64,000 bases of DNA from Deltaproteobacteria bacterium (lineage in GTDB: Bacteria; DRYD01): assembly GCA_028276365.1 (NCBI GenBank), contig JAPYWL010000003.1, positions 1-64,000 on the forward strand. Reading direction: 5' to 3'. Below the pieces are notes generated by a model. That model was not told the origin of the DNA. It saw nothing but the letters and a program-made list of their open reading frames with translations, and ran no database searches. Made by a program: the position numbers and the translations under genes. This document shows positions 29,261 through 38,640 of this stretch, piece by piece; positions within the stretch are counted from its first letter, which is position 1, and each line of letters starts with the position of its first letter.

Positions 29261-29542
29261 TTATTTTTTCTCTTTAGAAGCTCCTTTTTTCTCAGGATGT
29301 CCCTTAAAAGTTCTAGTAGGAGCAAACTCACCAAGCTTATGTCCAATCATTTGTTCAGTAACATAAACAGGAACATGCCCTTTACCATTATGTACCAAAA
29401 AAGTAAGTCCAACCATTTCAGGAACAATTGTACTTCGTCTTGACCAAGTTTTAATAGTTTTTTCACCTGTTTGAATTGCTTTTAATACTTTTTTATATAA
29501 TTTTTCATCAACAAATGGTCCTTTCTTAGAGCTTCTACCCAT
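29261..29542 (-). CDS. rpsS: 30S ribosomal protein S19
   Basis: S19 lies in the small-subunit head. The sequence has [50 protein letters not shown] and [12 protein letters not shown], with 93 residues. GGAGGGG precedes the ATG. Confidence 0.97.
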   Translation of the reverse strand: MGRSSKKGPFVDEKLYKKVLKAIQTGEKTIKTWSRRSTIVPEMVGLTFLVHNGKGHVPVYVTEQMIGHKLGEFAPTRTFKGHPEKKGASKEKK

Positions 29543-29559
29543 AAAATATTCCCCTCCTA

Positions 29560-30396
29560 CTACTTGTTCTTAGGTCTTCTACTTATTATAAACTTACTAG
29601 AGCTTTTCTTTTCTTTTCTTGTTTTATAACCTACAGTAGGTTTACCCCATGGAGTAACACTAGGCCTACCTGGATGAGTTCTACCTTCTCCTCCACCATG
29701 TGGATGATCCACAACATTCATACACGTACCTCTTACATGAGGTCGCCTATCAAGATACCTCATTCTGCCAGCTTTACCAATAACTAAATTATGATGCTCT
29801 TGATTAGAAACTCTACCAATAGTAGCCCTACATTTAGCATTAATCTTTCTAATTTCTCCAGATGGTAATCTAACAATAGCATAATCCTCTTCTTTTCCTA
29901 TTAACTGAGCTACACTCCCTGCTGATCTTGCTAATTGTCCACCCTTACCTGGATATAATTCAACATTATGAATAAAAGTACCAACAGGTATATTCCTTAA
30001 AGGTAAACAATTACCTACTTTTATTTCTACGTTTTCCCCAGATTCAATAACATCTCCAACTTTTAAACCTTCAGGAGTAATAATATATCTTTTTTCGCCA
30101 TCCTCATACTCTACTAACGAAATCCAAGCACTTCTATTAGGATCATATTCTATAGTTTTAACAACAGCCTTAACATTATCTTTATTTCTCTTAAAATCTA
30201 TTATTCTTACTCTTCTCTTATGACCTCCTCCTCTAAATCTAACCGTAACTTTACCTTGATTATTTCTTCCTCCCTTTTTCTTTTTTATAACAGTTAAAGG
30301 TTTATAAGGACTATCAGTAGTTAATTCGCTTTTAAAATCATAATAAACTACAAATCTTCTACCCGGAGAAGTAGGATTAACTTTTTTTAAAGCCAT
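29560..30396 (-). CDS. rplB: 50S ribosomal protein L2
   Basis: L2 is needed for subunit association and peptidyl transfer. The C-terminal signature [18 protein letters not shown] and [10 protein letters not shown] are present, as are [19 protein letters not shown] and [10 protein letters not shown]. Length is 278 residues. AAGGAGG precedes the ATG. Confidence 0.97.
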   Translation of the reverse strand: MALKKVNPTSPGRRFVVYYDFKSELTTDSPYKPLTVIKKKKGGRNNQGKVTVRFRGGGHKRRVRIIDFKRNKDNVKAVVKTIEYDPNRSAWISLVEYEDGEKRYIITPEGLKVGDVIESGENVEIKVGNCLPLRNIPVGTFIHNVELYPGKGGQLARSAGSVAQLIGKEEDYAIVRLPSGEIRKINAKCRATIGRVSNQEHHNLVIGKAGRMRYLDRRPHVRGTCMNVVDHPHGGGEGRTHPGRPSVTPWGKPTVGYKTRKEKKSSSKFIISRRPKNK

Positions 30397-30415
30397 ATTT
30401 TTTCCTCCTTATTTT

Positions 30416-30772
30416 TTATTTTTTCTCTAATAAATTCTCAATAAAATCTATTTTATATCCCTCTTTAAGAGTAATAATAGCTTTCTTATAACCCTTAGCT
30501 TTATGTTTATAATATATATTTCTATTTGATTGGAACTTATACCTACTTCTATAGTAAGTAGTTTTAGGAGGAATATTAACAATATTTATTTTATCAACCT
30601 TAACATTAAATAATTTTTGAACCGCATTTTTTACATCCACTTTAGTAGCTCTTTTATCTATTTCAAATACATATTTTTTCTTACTACCTTGATTTAATAA
30701 ATTTAATGCTTTCTCAGTTAATATTGGCTTTTTTAATACTTCATATAAATTAATCTCTGTTTTAGATTTCAT
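30416..30772 (-). CDS. rplW: 50S ribosomal protein L23
   Basis: L23 sits at the tunnel exit and docks trigger factor and SRP. Conserved parts are VLKKPILTEKA, YVFEIDKRATKVDVKNAVQK and KVDKINIVNIP. At 118 residues it is slightly long because of a lysine/tyrosine-rich loop and tail. AGGAGG precedes the ATG. Confidence 0.96.
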   Translation of the reverse strand: MKSKTEINLYEVLKKPILTEKALNLLNQGSKKKYVFEIDKRATKVDVKNAVQKLFNVKVDKINIVNIPPKTTYYRSRYKFQSNRNIYYKHKAKGYKKAIITLKEGYKIDFIENLLEKK

Positions 30773-30785
30773 AAAATTTACCTCC

Positions 30786-31466
30786 TTAGCTATTAACTTT
30801 ATCTTTAATTAAATTATTATTAACATATTCAATAAATAATTCATTTAATCTCTCCCAAGCTTTTTTATCTAAGATAACTTTTTTAGCACTTAAAATATCT
30901 TCTACATTTAAATTATCAGCTTTTAGAACTTTCCTTGTAGATTCATGATTCCTAACACTTTTTATAAGATTTAAAACTTTTTCATCTTTTTCCCCATATA
31001 AATAAACTATTTTATCTAAATTTAAATTTAAAGCTTTAGCTAAATTTTCCACATTTTTAGTTTTAATTTCTTTAAAAGGATATTCTTCTAAAACTATAAA
31101 ATCATCTATCTTTAAACCAATTAAAGAATATAAAGCTAATTTTCTTTGTTTCTTATTCATTTTAATAGAAAAATCACGAGGTTGAGGACCAAATACTACT
31201 CCACCTTTTCTCCAAATAGGAGACCTAATACTACCATGTCTAGCCCTACCAGTATGTTTTTGAGCCCATGGTTTTCTACCTCCTCCTCGAACCTCACCCC
31301 TTCTCTTTGTCTTAACAGTACCTAATCTTCTATTAGCCCATTGTCTTACTAAATGCATATGAACTAATTCCTTTATAAATTCTCTTTTAAAATCAACTTT
31401 TAATTCATAAATACCTTGATTATTGAAATTATCATCAATTTTATAAACCTTTATAACTTTTTCCAT
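30786..31466 (-). CDS. rplD: 50S ribosomal protein L4
   Basis: L4 lines the tunnel constriction and in some bacteria regulates the S10 operon. The loop region RRLGTVKTKRRGEVRGGGRK and PWAQKHTGRARHGSIRSPIW are canonical. Length is 226 residues. AAGGAGG precedes the ATG. Confidence 0.97.
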   Translation of the reverse strand: MEKVIKVYKIDDNFNNQGIYELKVDFKREFIKELVHMHLVRQWANRRLGTVKTKRRGEVRGGGRKPWAQKHTGRARHGSIRSPIWRKGGVVFGPQPRDFSIKMNKKQRKLALYSLIGLKIDDFIVLEEYPFKEIKTKNVENLAKALNLNLDKIVYLYGEKDEKVLNLIKSVRNHESTRKVLKADNLNVEDILSAKKVILDKKAWERLNELFIEYVNNNLIKDKVNS

Positions 31467-31500
31467 AACTATTATTCCTCCTTATTTTTAAAATTAATTA

Positions 31501-32127
31501 CTAATTAGATAATTTAATTATCTTTAATAAAGAATTATTAGCTCCAGGGACACTTCCTTTTATTAATAATAGATTTTTTTCTTTAATAACATCAACTATT
31601 TCAAGATTTCTAATAGTAACAGTTTCATCACCATATTTACCAGGTCTCCTTTTACCAGGTCTAGTAGGTCCAATCCTAGAAGTAGCATTACTACCAGCTT
31701 TTCTATGATGCTTACTACCATGAGACATAGGACCTCTACTAGCATTCCATCTTTTAATCATTCCACTAAAGCCTCTACCTTTTGTTTTTCCAGTAACCTT
31801 TATTAAATCTCCAGCTTTAAATAAATCTACATCTATAACATCTCCAACTTTATATTTTTTAGCTATTTCTTCATTAACTTTAATTTCTCCAATTATTTTA
31901 TAATACTCATTTAATCCAGCTTTTTCAAATACTCCCTTAAGAGGTTTATCTAATTTAGAAGGATCTACTTGAACAAAAGCAAGCTTTAAAGAATAATAAC
32001 CATCTTTATCTTTATTTTTTATTTGTATTACTTTACATGGCCCAGCTAAAACCACACTAACCGGAATTAATTTATCCCCTTTATATATTTCCGTCATTCC
32101 CACCTTTAATCCAAATAATCCTAACAT
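31501..32127 (-). CDS. rplC: 50S ribosomal protein L3
   Basis: L3 reaches into the peptidyl-transferase centre. Motifs LGLFGLKVGMTEIY, TGKTKGRGFSGMIKRW and GPMSHGSKHHRKAGS are canonical. Length is 208 residues. GGAGG precedes the ATG. Its usual upstream neighbour rpsJ is separated from it by an MFS transporter gene. Confidence 0.97.
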   Translation of the reverse strand: MLGLFGLKVGMTEIYKGDKLIPVSVVLAGPCKVIQIKNKDKDGYYSLKLAFVQVDPSKLDKPLKGVFEKAGLNEYYKIIGEIKVNEEIAKKYKVGDVIDVDLFKAGDLIKVTGKTKGRGFSGMIKRWNASRGPMSHGSKHHRKAGSNATSRIGPTRPGKRRPGKYGDETVTIRNLEIVDVIKEKNLLLIKGSVPGANNSLLKIIKLSN

Positions 32128-32158
32128 ATTATATACCTCCTTTTTCTAACACTATTCC

Positions 32159-33421
32159 TTAATTTATTTTATAATAAAAAAAGGTAACTATAGAAAAACA
32201 AATAATAAATAAGGAAAAAATTTTATAAACAGTTAATAAATTAATAAAGTAGGCAATATTACCTAATACAAAAGCTCCTAAAAAACCTAAAGATACATTC
32301 AATAAAGAATATAACGAAACAACTTTAGCAATATAAGAAGAATCCGTTACAATCTGAACTCTATTATTAGATACTCCAAAAATAACTGATTGCAAAAATC
32401 CAACAAAAGGAATAAAGTAATATATATAATTAGGAATAAAAGAAATAACAAGAAATAAAGTACCATATAAAAACATAATGACCTCTTCAGAAAAATTAAC
32501 AACAAAACTGGGACTAAATGAAGCTACAAAAATAGCACCAATAATTGCTCCTATGCCTAACAAAGAAAGTATCCAAGAAAAATTAGAAATACTTCCCTTT
32601 AAAACATTCTTAGTAAAAACTTGTAATAAAGATAATAAAGATAACCCTAAAAAATTAATTATAGCTATACTTATAAAACTTTTAAGTATTAATTTATTGT
32701 TATATATGTATTTTATAACCTCTTTTATTTCCTTAATTATAGTGTTTCTTAGGTCATTTTTATCATTTTTATTATTATAATGGATTTCAGGTAAATTTTT
32801 AGAAAAAATTAATAATAAAATAAGAGGTAGAAAAGAAATAGTATTAAATAAAAATCCCATATATAATCCAAATTTTTTAGCTAAGAATGCTGCAAAAATA
32901 GGGCCAATAACTCTTGATAAATTAAACGTCAATCCCTGTAAACTAAAAGCACTAGTTAAATCTTTTTCTTGGCTAATATTTTTTATTAAAGTACTTCTAG
33001 CAGGAAAATAAAAACTCATGGTAATCCCACTAATAAAACCTAATATTAACAAATAAATTCCATTTATTTTATTAGTATAAACTAAATAAGTTATAAAACA
33101 AGCATTAAAAAAATCAACAAATTGAATAATAATTAAAACTTTTCTATACCCTAACCTATCTATAACAATTCCACTAACAAAAGAAAAAATAAGAGATGGT
33201 AAAAATCTAATTAAATTAAAATTACCAGTAAATTGAGAAGCTAAATTAGGGTTAGGGAAAATAATATTAATTAACCATTGCCTTAAAGTATAATCAACCC
33301 AGTTACCTATTAGCGATATACCTTGAAAAAACCAAAAATAAAAATAAAACGGGTTTTTTAAAGCCCTAAAAGGATTTTCTATTGGAAAATTACTATCTTT
33401 GTTAGTTATATTTATACTCAT
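32159..33421 (-). CDS. MFS transporter inserted in the S10 operon
   Basis: The 420-residue protein has about twelve membrane segments. The DRLGYRK loop between segments 2 and 3 is typical of major-facilitator transporters, and the overall pattern is that of the enterobactin-exporter/MFS_3-like group. The substrate cannot be told. It starts 24 bp after rpsJ and ends 31 bp before rplC, on the same strand, so it must be read through by ribosomal transcription. Unlike its ribosomal neighbours it has no visible Shine-Dalgarno, so it may be translated weakly. Confidence 0.9.
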   Translation of the reverse strand: MSINITNKDSNFPIENPFRALKNPFYFYFWFFQGISLIGNWVDYTLRQWLINIIFPNPNLASQFTGNFNLIRFLPSLIFSFVSGIVIDRLGYRKVLIIIQFVDFFNACFITYLVYTNKINGIYLLILGFISGITMSFYFPARSTLIKNISQEKDLTSAFSLQGLTFNLSRVIGPIFAAFLAKKFGLYMGFLFNTISFLPLILLLIFSKNLPEIHYNNKNDKNDLRNTIIKEIKEVIKYIYNNKLILKSFISIAIINFLGLSLLSLLQVFTKNVLKGSISNFSWILSLLGIGAIIGAIFVASFSPSFVVNFSEEVIMFLYGTLFLVISFIPNYIYYFIPFVGFLQSVIFGVSNNRVQIVTDSSYIAKVVSLYSLLNVSLGFLGAFVLGNIAYFINLLTVYKIFSLFIICFSIVTFFYYKIN

Positions 33422-33445
33422 ATTTTGATTTACTAATTTTTTATA

Positions 33446-33760
33446 CTAAATTGTTTTAATAACAACTTCAACACCTTCTGGTAAATCTATTTTTTTAATT
33501 TCCTCAATAGTTTTAGGAGTGTAATCAGATATTTCAAGTAATCTTTTATGAATTTTTAATTCAAAATGTTCTCCTGATCTTTTATCAACGTGAGGAGAAC
33601 GTGTAACACAAAAAAGTCTTCGTTTTACTGGTAAATAAACAGGTCCTATTACTTTAGCACCTGTTCCTAATGCCATATCTATTATTTTATTAACAGATTT
33701 ATCTAATAATTTATGATCCCAACTCATTAATTTTATTCTTATCTTAGGTAATTTACTCAT
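33446..33760 (-). CDS. rpsJ: 30S ribosomal protein S10
   Basis: S10 belongs to the small-subunit head and also acts in antitermination as NusE. The sequence has KIRIKLMSWDHKLLD, GPVYLPVKRRLFCVTRSPHVDK and EHFELKIHKRLLEI, with 104 residues. GGAGG precedes the ATG. It is the first gene of the ribosomal cluster; tuf and fus are not upstream. Confidence 0.97.
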   Translation of the reverse strand: MSKLPKIRIKLMSWDHKLLDKSVNKIIDMALGTGAKVIGPVYLPVKRRLFCVTRSPHVDKRSGEHFELKIHKRLLEISDYTPKTIEEIKKIDLPEGVEVVIKTI

Positions 33761-33954
33761 ACTTTAAAAACCTCCATCTATTATAAATATCTTTGTAATT
33801 ATTTTATTCAATAAAAAATCTTTTTTTCCTTTTTATAATTAAATAAAATGAATTAATCTCTATTACAGGAAATCAGTTTAAGTGAAAATAAAGGCTGAAT
33901 TTTATTATCTTTCTTAGTTATTTTTTAAATTAATCCTAATACTTTTTTAAATTC
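33761..33954. other. Spacer upstream of the S10 operon
   Basis: This 194-bp AT-rich spacer separates rpsJ from the M4-like peptidase gene and should contain the promoter of the ribosomal cluster. I see no convincing promoter, gene or stable hairpin in it. Confidence 0.5.
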
Positions 33955-35748
33955 CTAAACTAAAATGGAATTATCGTTATTTTGGTCTTTACTAATAATC
34001 TTAGCATAATCTTGCATATCTTTAACTTTTTGCTCATTTATCTTTTCTATATAAGAATAAATTAAATTCATTTTATTATTAAAAACAAAAATGCCCCCAC
34101 CATAAATAGGGTAATCCTTAGATTTTACTTTAATAGATTTCGGATATCTATAAGTTAGTTCAATATTTATACCTTCATTAAACCCTGGAACAATAAAAAC
34201 AGAAATATCATCTATACTAAGATAATCAAAATCTAAAGAATAATCCTTTAATATTTTTAATATAACTTCTTTTAATTCCTTTTCAAATTCTTTGTCATCA
34301 TTATTTTTTTTATTTAAAATAGAATACAAATTGGTAACTTTGGAATTTTTTGAATTATTTATTTCGTTTAAAATATCATTAATATTTAGATTTTCAAATA
34401 TTTTATTTTCATTAGCAGATTTTAGTAAATAAGAAGTTAATTCAGAATTATTAAATAAAATATCAGCAATTATAATCGATTTCATAAACTCAGGAATAGT
34501 AGTAGTAGCTGGATTAGAAATTTTAGTACCTTTTATAAATATATTATAAAACCTATCTGCTACCTCATTTAAACTATACTTATCCTTATTATCACTATAA
34601 AATTTTATAAATGCTTTATAAAAAGCATTTGATAAAGATTTTGATTGTAAATGAACTTCTTTTTCTTCTTTTTTTAAGTCAGAATATTTTTTATATTCAA
34701 AAGATTCAGATATATCCCTAATTGGTTTTTCATCTTTGATTTTTGATAATTCATCTGGTAACATATAAGGATTATTATTTAATAGTTCTTTTGTTTGTTT
34801 TATATTGGTATAAATAGTTTTTCCAAAATACTCAGCTATTTGAGAAAGTATATTAGTTTTAGTTAAATCTATTTTATTATCTTGGATATACTTTTGGATA
34901 TTAGGATCAGAGGCAGCACTTAAAAAAGCATTAATATCTCCAAAAGCCTCATGAACAGCTCCTGATTCAAAGTGAAATTGATTATCAATATATCCTGGTC
35001 TTAAGTTATCTAACAATTTATGACCCAACTCATGAATTAGTACATCAGTATCGTTAGACGCATTAATTACTTCCTGAGTACTTAGATTAAAAACACTACC
35101 AAGAACTAATTTATTTGAAATAGGATCATAGTAAGCATTCTTTAAAAAATCCTTATTAGATTGTCCATAAAGATCTACTTTAAATGGTTTAATAAAATTC
35201 TCTTGAGCATAATTCTTTACTCTATTTATATCCTTTTCTATATTATAAACAGTAGATAAAACATCATACATTATTGTTTTTGGCTTAAAAACTAATTTAT
35301 TATCTATTTTATTTAAATCTCCCAGTTCTTGTTTAATCTTATCATACTGGGTTAAAACCATAGAAATATTATCAGTTTTTATTATAAAAGCTTTCTGGGG
35401 TATACCTTTCATTATTTGTTTTACTATATTATTAATTTTATCTTGAGGTATATAATTTTTTTTCTCTTTAATATCAATATTTTCTAAATTTATTACTTGC
35501 TTTTTAGTTTGGAATAAATTACTTTTAATTTTATCAAAAATTTTCTTTAAATCATTTTCAATATTTTTTTTAATTTCATCATTTAAAATAAATTCGCCAA
35601 TAGTTAATTTAGTGGGCAAGACATCCTGATAATAATTATCAATATTTTGAGGATGATAATTTATAAGCACATTATTTAACTCTTTTTTATTTTGACTATA
35701 TTTTAACATTAAATAATTTAAATTAACTAATTTAGATAAATCAAACAT
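33955..35748 (-). CDS. M4 (thermolysin)-like metallopeptidase without signal peptide
   Basis: The 597-residue protein carries thermolysin-family motifs in order. H239-E-L-G-H243 is the zinc site. ESGAVHEAFGD holds Glu267 and Asp271, matching the NESGAINEAMSD segment. VHLQSKSLSNAFY contains His366, at the place of the M4 catalytic histidine. The spacing from His243 to Glu267 is four residues longer than in thermolysin. No secretion signal or membrane segment opens the protein, unlike typical secreted M4 enzymes. The N-terminal 150 residues may be a propeptide, and the C-terminal 150 are unassigned. It follows an EEP-fold enzyme gene. Confidence 0.78.
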   Translation of the reverse strand: MFDLSKLVNLNYLMLKYSQNKKELNNVLINYHPQNIDNYYQDVLPTKLTIGEFILNDEIKKNIENDLKKIFDKIKSNLFQTKKQVINLENIDIKEKKNYIPQDKINNIVKQIMKGIPQKAFIIKTDNISMVLTQYDKIKQELGDLNKIDNKLVFKPKTIMYDVLSTVYNIEKDINRVKNYAQENFIKPFKVDLYGQSNKDFLKNAYYDPISNKLVLGSVFNLSTQEVINASNDTDVLIHELGHKLLDNLRPGYIDNQFHFESGAVHEAFGDINAFLSAASDPNIQKYIQDNKIDLTKTNILSQIAEYFGKTIYTNIKQTKELLNNNPYMLPDELSKIKDEKPIRDISESFEYKKYSDLKKEEKEVHLQSKSLSNAFYKAFIKFYSDNKDKYSLNEVADRFYNIFIKGTKISNPATTTIPEFMKSIIIADILFNNSELTSYLLKSANENKIFENLNINDILNEINNSKNSKVTNLYSILNKKNNDDKEFEKELKEVILKILKDYSLDFDYLSIDDISVFIVPGFNEGINIELTYRYPKSIKVKSKDYPIYGGGIFVFNNKMNLIYSYIEKINEQKVKDMQDYAKIISKDQNNDNSILV

Positions 35749-35820
35749 ATAAAGCCCCCTTTCTTTATATTTAATTATATTTTTTTATAAAAATCCTAAT
35801 TATTTTTTCTATTCTCTTTA

Positions 35821-36687
35821 TTAATTATTTTTATTATCTAATTGAAACTCAATACTAACAGGTCTATGATCAGAAGCTATAGCAGTATCAGGTAGCTCCT
35901 GTTTTTCAAGAACATCAAAACTTCCCTGAACAACATATTTTTTTAAATTATCAGTTATTGTTATATAATCTATTATAGACGGTTTTCCTTTTAATTCTTT
36001 ATAATCATTAGGCATATCAAAGTCTTTATTATCTTTTTCTGGTAAATGATAAACAGTATAATGAGTAGGGGTATTAGTATCTTTTGAGAGTAAATCAATT
36101 TTTCTAACATCAGTAAATCCATTATTTTGGATTAAAGTTAAAGTTTTAGAAGGAGGTAAATCATTAAAATCACCTGCTAATATAGTAGGTAAATTATCTT
36201 TTTTAGCTAACTCAATAGATCTTTTAGCTTCTTTTAATCTTTGTTCAACAGAATGAGGATCCATTTTAGCTTTAAAATGAACTCCCATTATTTTAACATT
36301 AAATCCTGAAGCTAATTCTACTATAGCTTCAACAGGGGGTCTATAAAATGTAGTCTCATTTTCATTGATAGTATATTTCTTTATAGGGAATTTTTTATCA
36401 ATTAATAAAGCAACAGCAATTCCACGCCCATCACTTTTACCTACTATTATATTATACCTATCCTTTAAACCCGCTAAGTTTAAAACTTGTTCAACTATTT
36501 CTCTATTTTCTACTTCTTCTAAAACTAAAATATCAGAATCTAAAGTTTTTAATACATTAGCTAAAGCTTTTAATTCATTATCAGGTTTAGGAGGCCCATC
36601 ATCTTTATTAGGATCATCAACTTTATCAAATAAATTTTCTACATTATATGTAGTTATTTTTATTTTATTTACTCCATTTTCTATCAC
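35821..36687 (-). CDS. Endonuclease/exonuclease/phosphatase (EEP) family enzyme
   Basis: This 288-residue metal-dependent phosphoesterase has the EEP active-site series: TTYNVENLFD (Asn15), LVLEEVEN (Glu57/58), GVHFKAK, AGDFNDLPPS and the final SDHRPVSIEF. The family includes nucleases and phosphatases, and the substrate cannot be told. No signal peptide is present. It shares the minus strand with the M4-like gene downstream, 72 bp apart, and is divergent from the pepF-permease pair. Confidence 0.85.
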   Translation of the reverse strand: MIENGVNKIKITTYNVENLFDKVDDPNKDDGPPKPDNELKALANVLKTLDSDILVLEEVENREIVEQVLNLAGLKDRYNIIVGKSDGRGIAVALLIDKKFPIKKYTINENETTFYRPPVEAIVELASGFNVKIMGVHFKAKMDPHSVEQRLKEAKRSIELAKKDNLPTILAGDFNDLPPSKTLTLIQNNGFTDVRKIDLLSKDTNTPTHYTVYHLPEKDNKDFDMPNDYKELKGKPSIIDYITITDNLKKYVVQGSFDVLEKQELPDTAIASDHRPVSIEFQLDNKNN

Positions 36688-36706
36688 AATTTCACCTCAT
36701 TTCTAC

Positions 36707-36734
36707 TTTTCTAAATACATTTTTCTAAATACAT
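36707..36734. repeat. 14-bp exact tandem duplication
   Basis: TTTTCTAAATACAT occurs at 36707-36720 and 36721-36734, in the spacer between the divergent EEP and oligoendopeptidase genes. Confidence 0.85.
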
Positions 36735-36846
36735 TTTAAAATTACAATGAAAATTAAATTCATATTAAAAAAAATGTAAAAAATAAGTTAAAAAATTAAT
36801 AGGAATATAAAAAGGGTTTCAAAACTCTATTTAAAATAATATTAAC

Positions 36847-38628
36847 ATGGAAAAAGAATTAGAAAATGAAATCAATTTGCCAATTTGGTCCTTAAATGAT
36901 ATCTACCAATCTTTTAATGAATTTAACAAAGAACTACAAACTTTAGAAAATAAAATTGAAAAAATAAAAAATGAAATAAATAACCAAGATTTAGTTAATA
37001 ATTTCATAGCTAAATTTCTAAAGATTCTAAATTTATATACTGATATATTTGAAACAAACAGAAAATTAAACGCTTATTTATATTGTATTTTAAGTTGTGA
37101 TTCTACAAACGAAGAAGCTAATAAATATCAAGGGAAATTACTAACAATCAATTCTATTTTAAAAACAATTCAAACCCAATTGGAAAGTATAATTTTTCAA
37201 AATAAAGATTTAATTATATCAAACTTAAATGAAAATAAAGATTTAAAAGAATATGAATATTTTATAAAGAAATCTTTAGAAAATTTTGAACATAAAATGA
37301 CATTAAATGAAGAAGAGCTATATAACTTAATTAGTATATCCTCAAACTCAGAATGGAAATCATTATATGATCTAATTATAAGCAATATAAAAATAACTCT
37401 AAAAGATCAAGTTTTATCAATAAGCCAACTAAGGAATTTATATCACAACAAAAATAGATCTCTTAGAGAAATTGTTTATAAAACAGAACTAGAAGAATTA
37501 GAAAAATATCATCATATTTTTGCTAAAATACTGAACTCAATAAAATGGGATTCAATAATAATTTCTAAAAAAAGAAAATTTAACTCATTATTAGAAGCTA
37601 CTTTATTTTATAATAGATTAGATTTAGAAACTTTTAATGTAATTTTAAATACTACATTTGAAAACCTAAATATAATAAGAAAATACTTTAAAATAAAGGC
37701 TAAATTGTTAAATTTAGAAAAATTAGAGTGGTATGATATATTTGCCCCAATTAACAATGAAGATAACCTAAACAACGAATATAAAGAATTAACGTATAAT
37801 CAAGCAAAAAGTTTAATAATAAATGCTTTTCAAAATTTTAGTGATAATTTAAGTAATTTAGCTAAGCAAGCATTTGATAATAATTGGATAGATGCTAAAC
37901 CAAGATTAGGTAAAAGTGACGGTGGATTTTGTATTTACGTCATACCCTTTAAATCCAGAATTTTAGTTAATTATGATAATTCTATTAAGTCAGTTTTTAC
38001 ATTAGCTCACGAATTGGGTCATGCCTTTCATAATTATCTTTTATCTAATAATTTACCAATATACAGGAATTCTCCATTGATTTTAGCAGAAACAGCCTCA
38101 TTATTAGCTGAAAATATCTTAAGAAATTATATAAATAACATATCAACCTCTAAAGAACTTAAAATTACAATATTAGATGGCTTCCTATTAACCGTTAGCC
38201 AAGTAGTAATAGATATACTTTCTAGATTCTTATTTGAAAAAAAATTAGTAGAAATTAGAAAAGAAAGAAGCTTAAGTGCTAATGATCTTATAAACCTAAT
38301 GCTCGATTCACAACAAGAAGTATATTTAGATTCTATCAATTCTTTTCATAAGTATATGTGGATATTAAAACCTCATTATTATCACTCTAATTTTTATAAC
38401 TATCCTTACTTAATTGGATTACTAATAAGTTTAAGCTTATACCAATTATATTTAGAAAAACAAATAAATATAAAAGATTATGAAGAAATATTAACTAATA
38501 CAGGAAAAGAAAATCCTTACAATCTGTTAATTAAATATAATATAAATATAAAGCAAAAAAATTTTTGGGAAAAAGCATTTGAATTTATAAATAAGGAAAT
38601 ATTGGAATTTGAAAAATTAGCTAATTAA
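36847..38628 (+). CDS. pepF: Oligoendopeptidase F-type M3 metallopeptidase
   Basis: This M3-family peptidase cleaves short cytosolic peptides. The zinc motif is H388-E-L-G-H392 in FTLAHELGHAFHNYLL, with a helical domain before it and the PLILAETASLLAEN ligand segment after it. Length (593) fits the PepF group. It is one of only two plus-strand genes and is followed 12 bp later by an amino-acid permease, suggesting peptide and amino-acid use. No Shine-Dalgarno is visible before the ATG. Confidence 0.92.
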   Translation: MEKELENEINLPIWSLNDIYQSFNEFNKELQTLENKIEKIKNEINNQDLVNNFIAKFLKILNLYTDIFETNRKLNAYLYCILSCDSTNEEANKYQGKLLTINSILKTIQTQLESIIFQNKDLIISNLNENKDLKEYEYFIKKSLENFEHKMTLNEEELYNLISISSNSEWKSLYDLIISNIKITLKDQVLSISQLRNLYHNKNRSLREIVYKTELEELEKYHHIFAKILNSIKWDSIIISKKRKFNSLLEATLFYNRLDLETFNVILNTTFENLNIIRKYFKIKAKLLNLEKLEWYDIFAPINNEDNLNNEYKELTYNQAKSLIINAFQNFSDNLSNLAKQAFDNNWIDAKPRLGKSDGGFCIYVIPFKSRILVNYDNSIKSVFTLAHELGHAFHNYLLSNNLPIYRNSPLILAETASLLAENILRNYINNISTSKELKITILDGFLLTVSQVVIDILSRFLFEKKLVEIRKERSLSANDLINLMLDSQQEVYLDSINSFHKYMWILKPHYYHSNFYNYPYLIGLLISLSLYQLYLEKQINIKDYEEILTNTGKENPYNLLIKYNINIKQKNFWEKAFEFINKEILEFEKLAN

Positions 38629-38640
38629 AAAACCAAAATT

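Noticed and set aside
33780-33811. TATAAT-like and TTGAAT-like boxes just upstream of rpsJ as the S10 operon promoter
   Set aside because: The spacer is 20 bases, and the predicted start of transcription would fall inside the Shine-Dalgarno. The promoter must be elsewhere in the spacer or further upstream.
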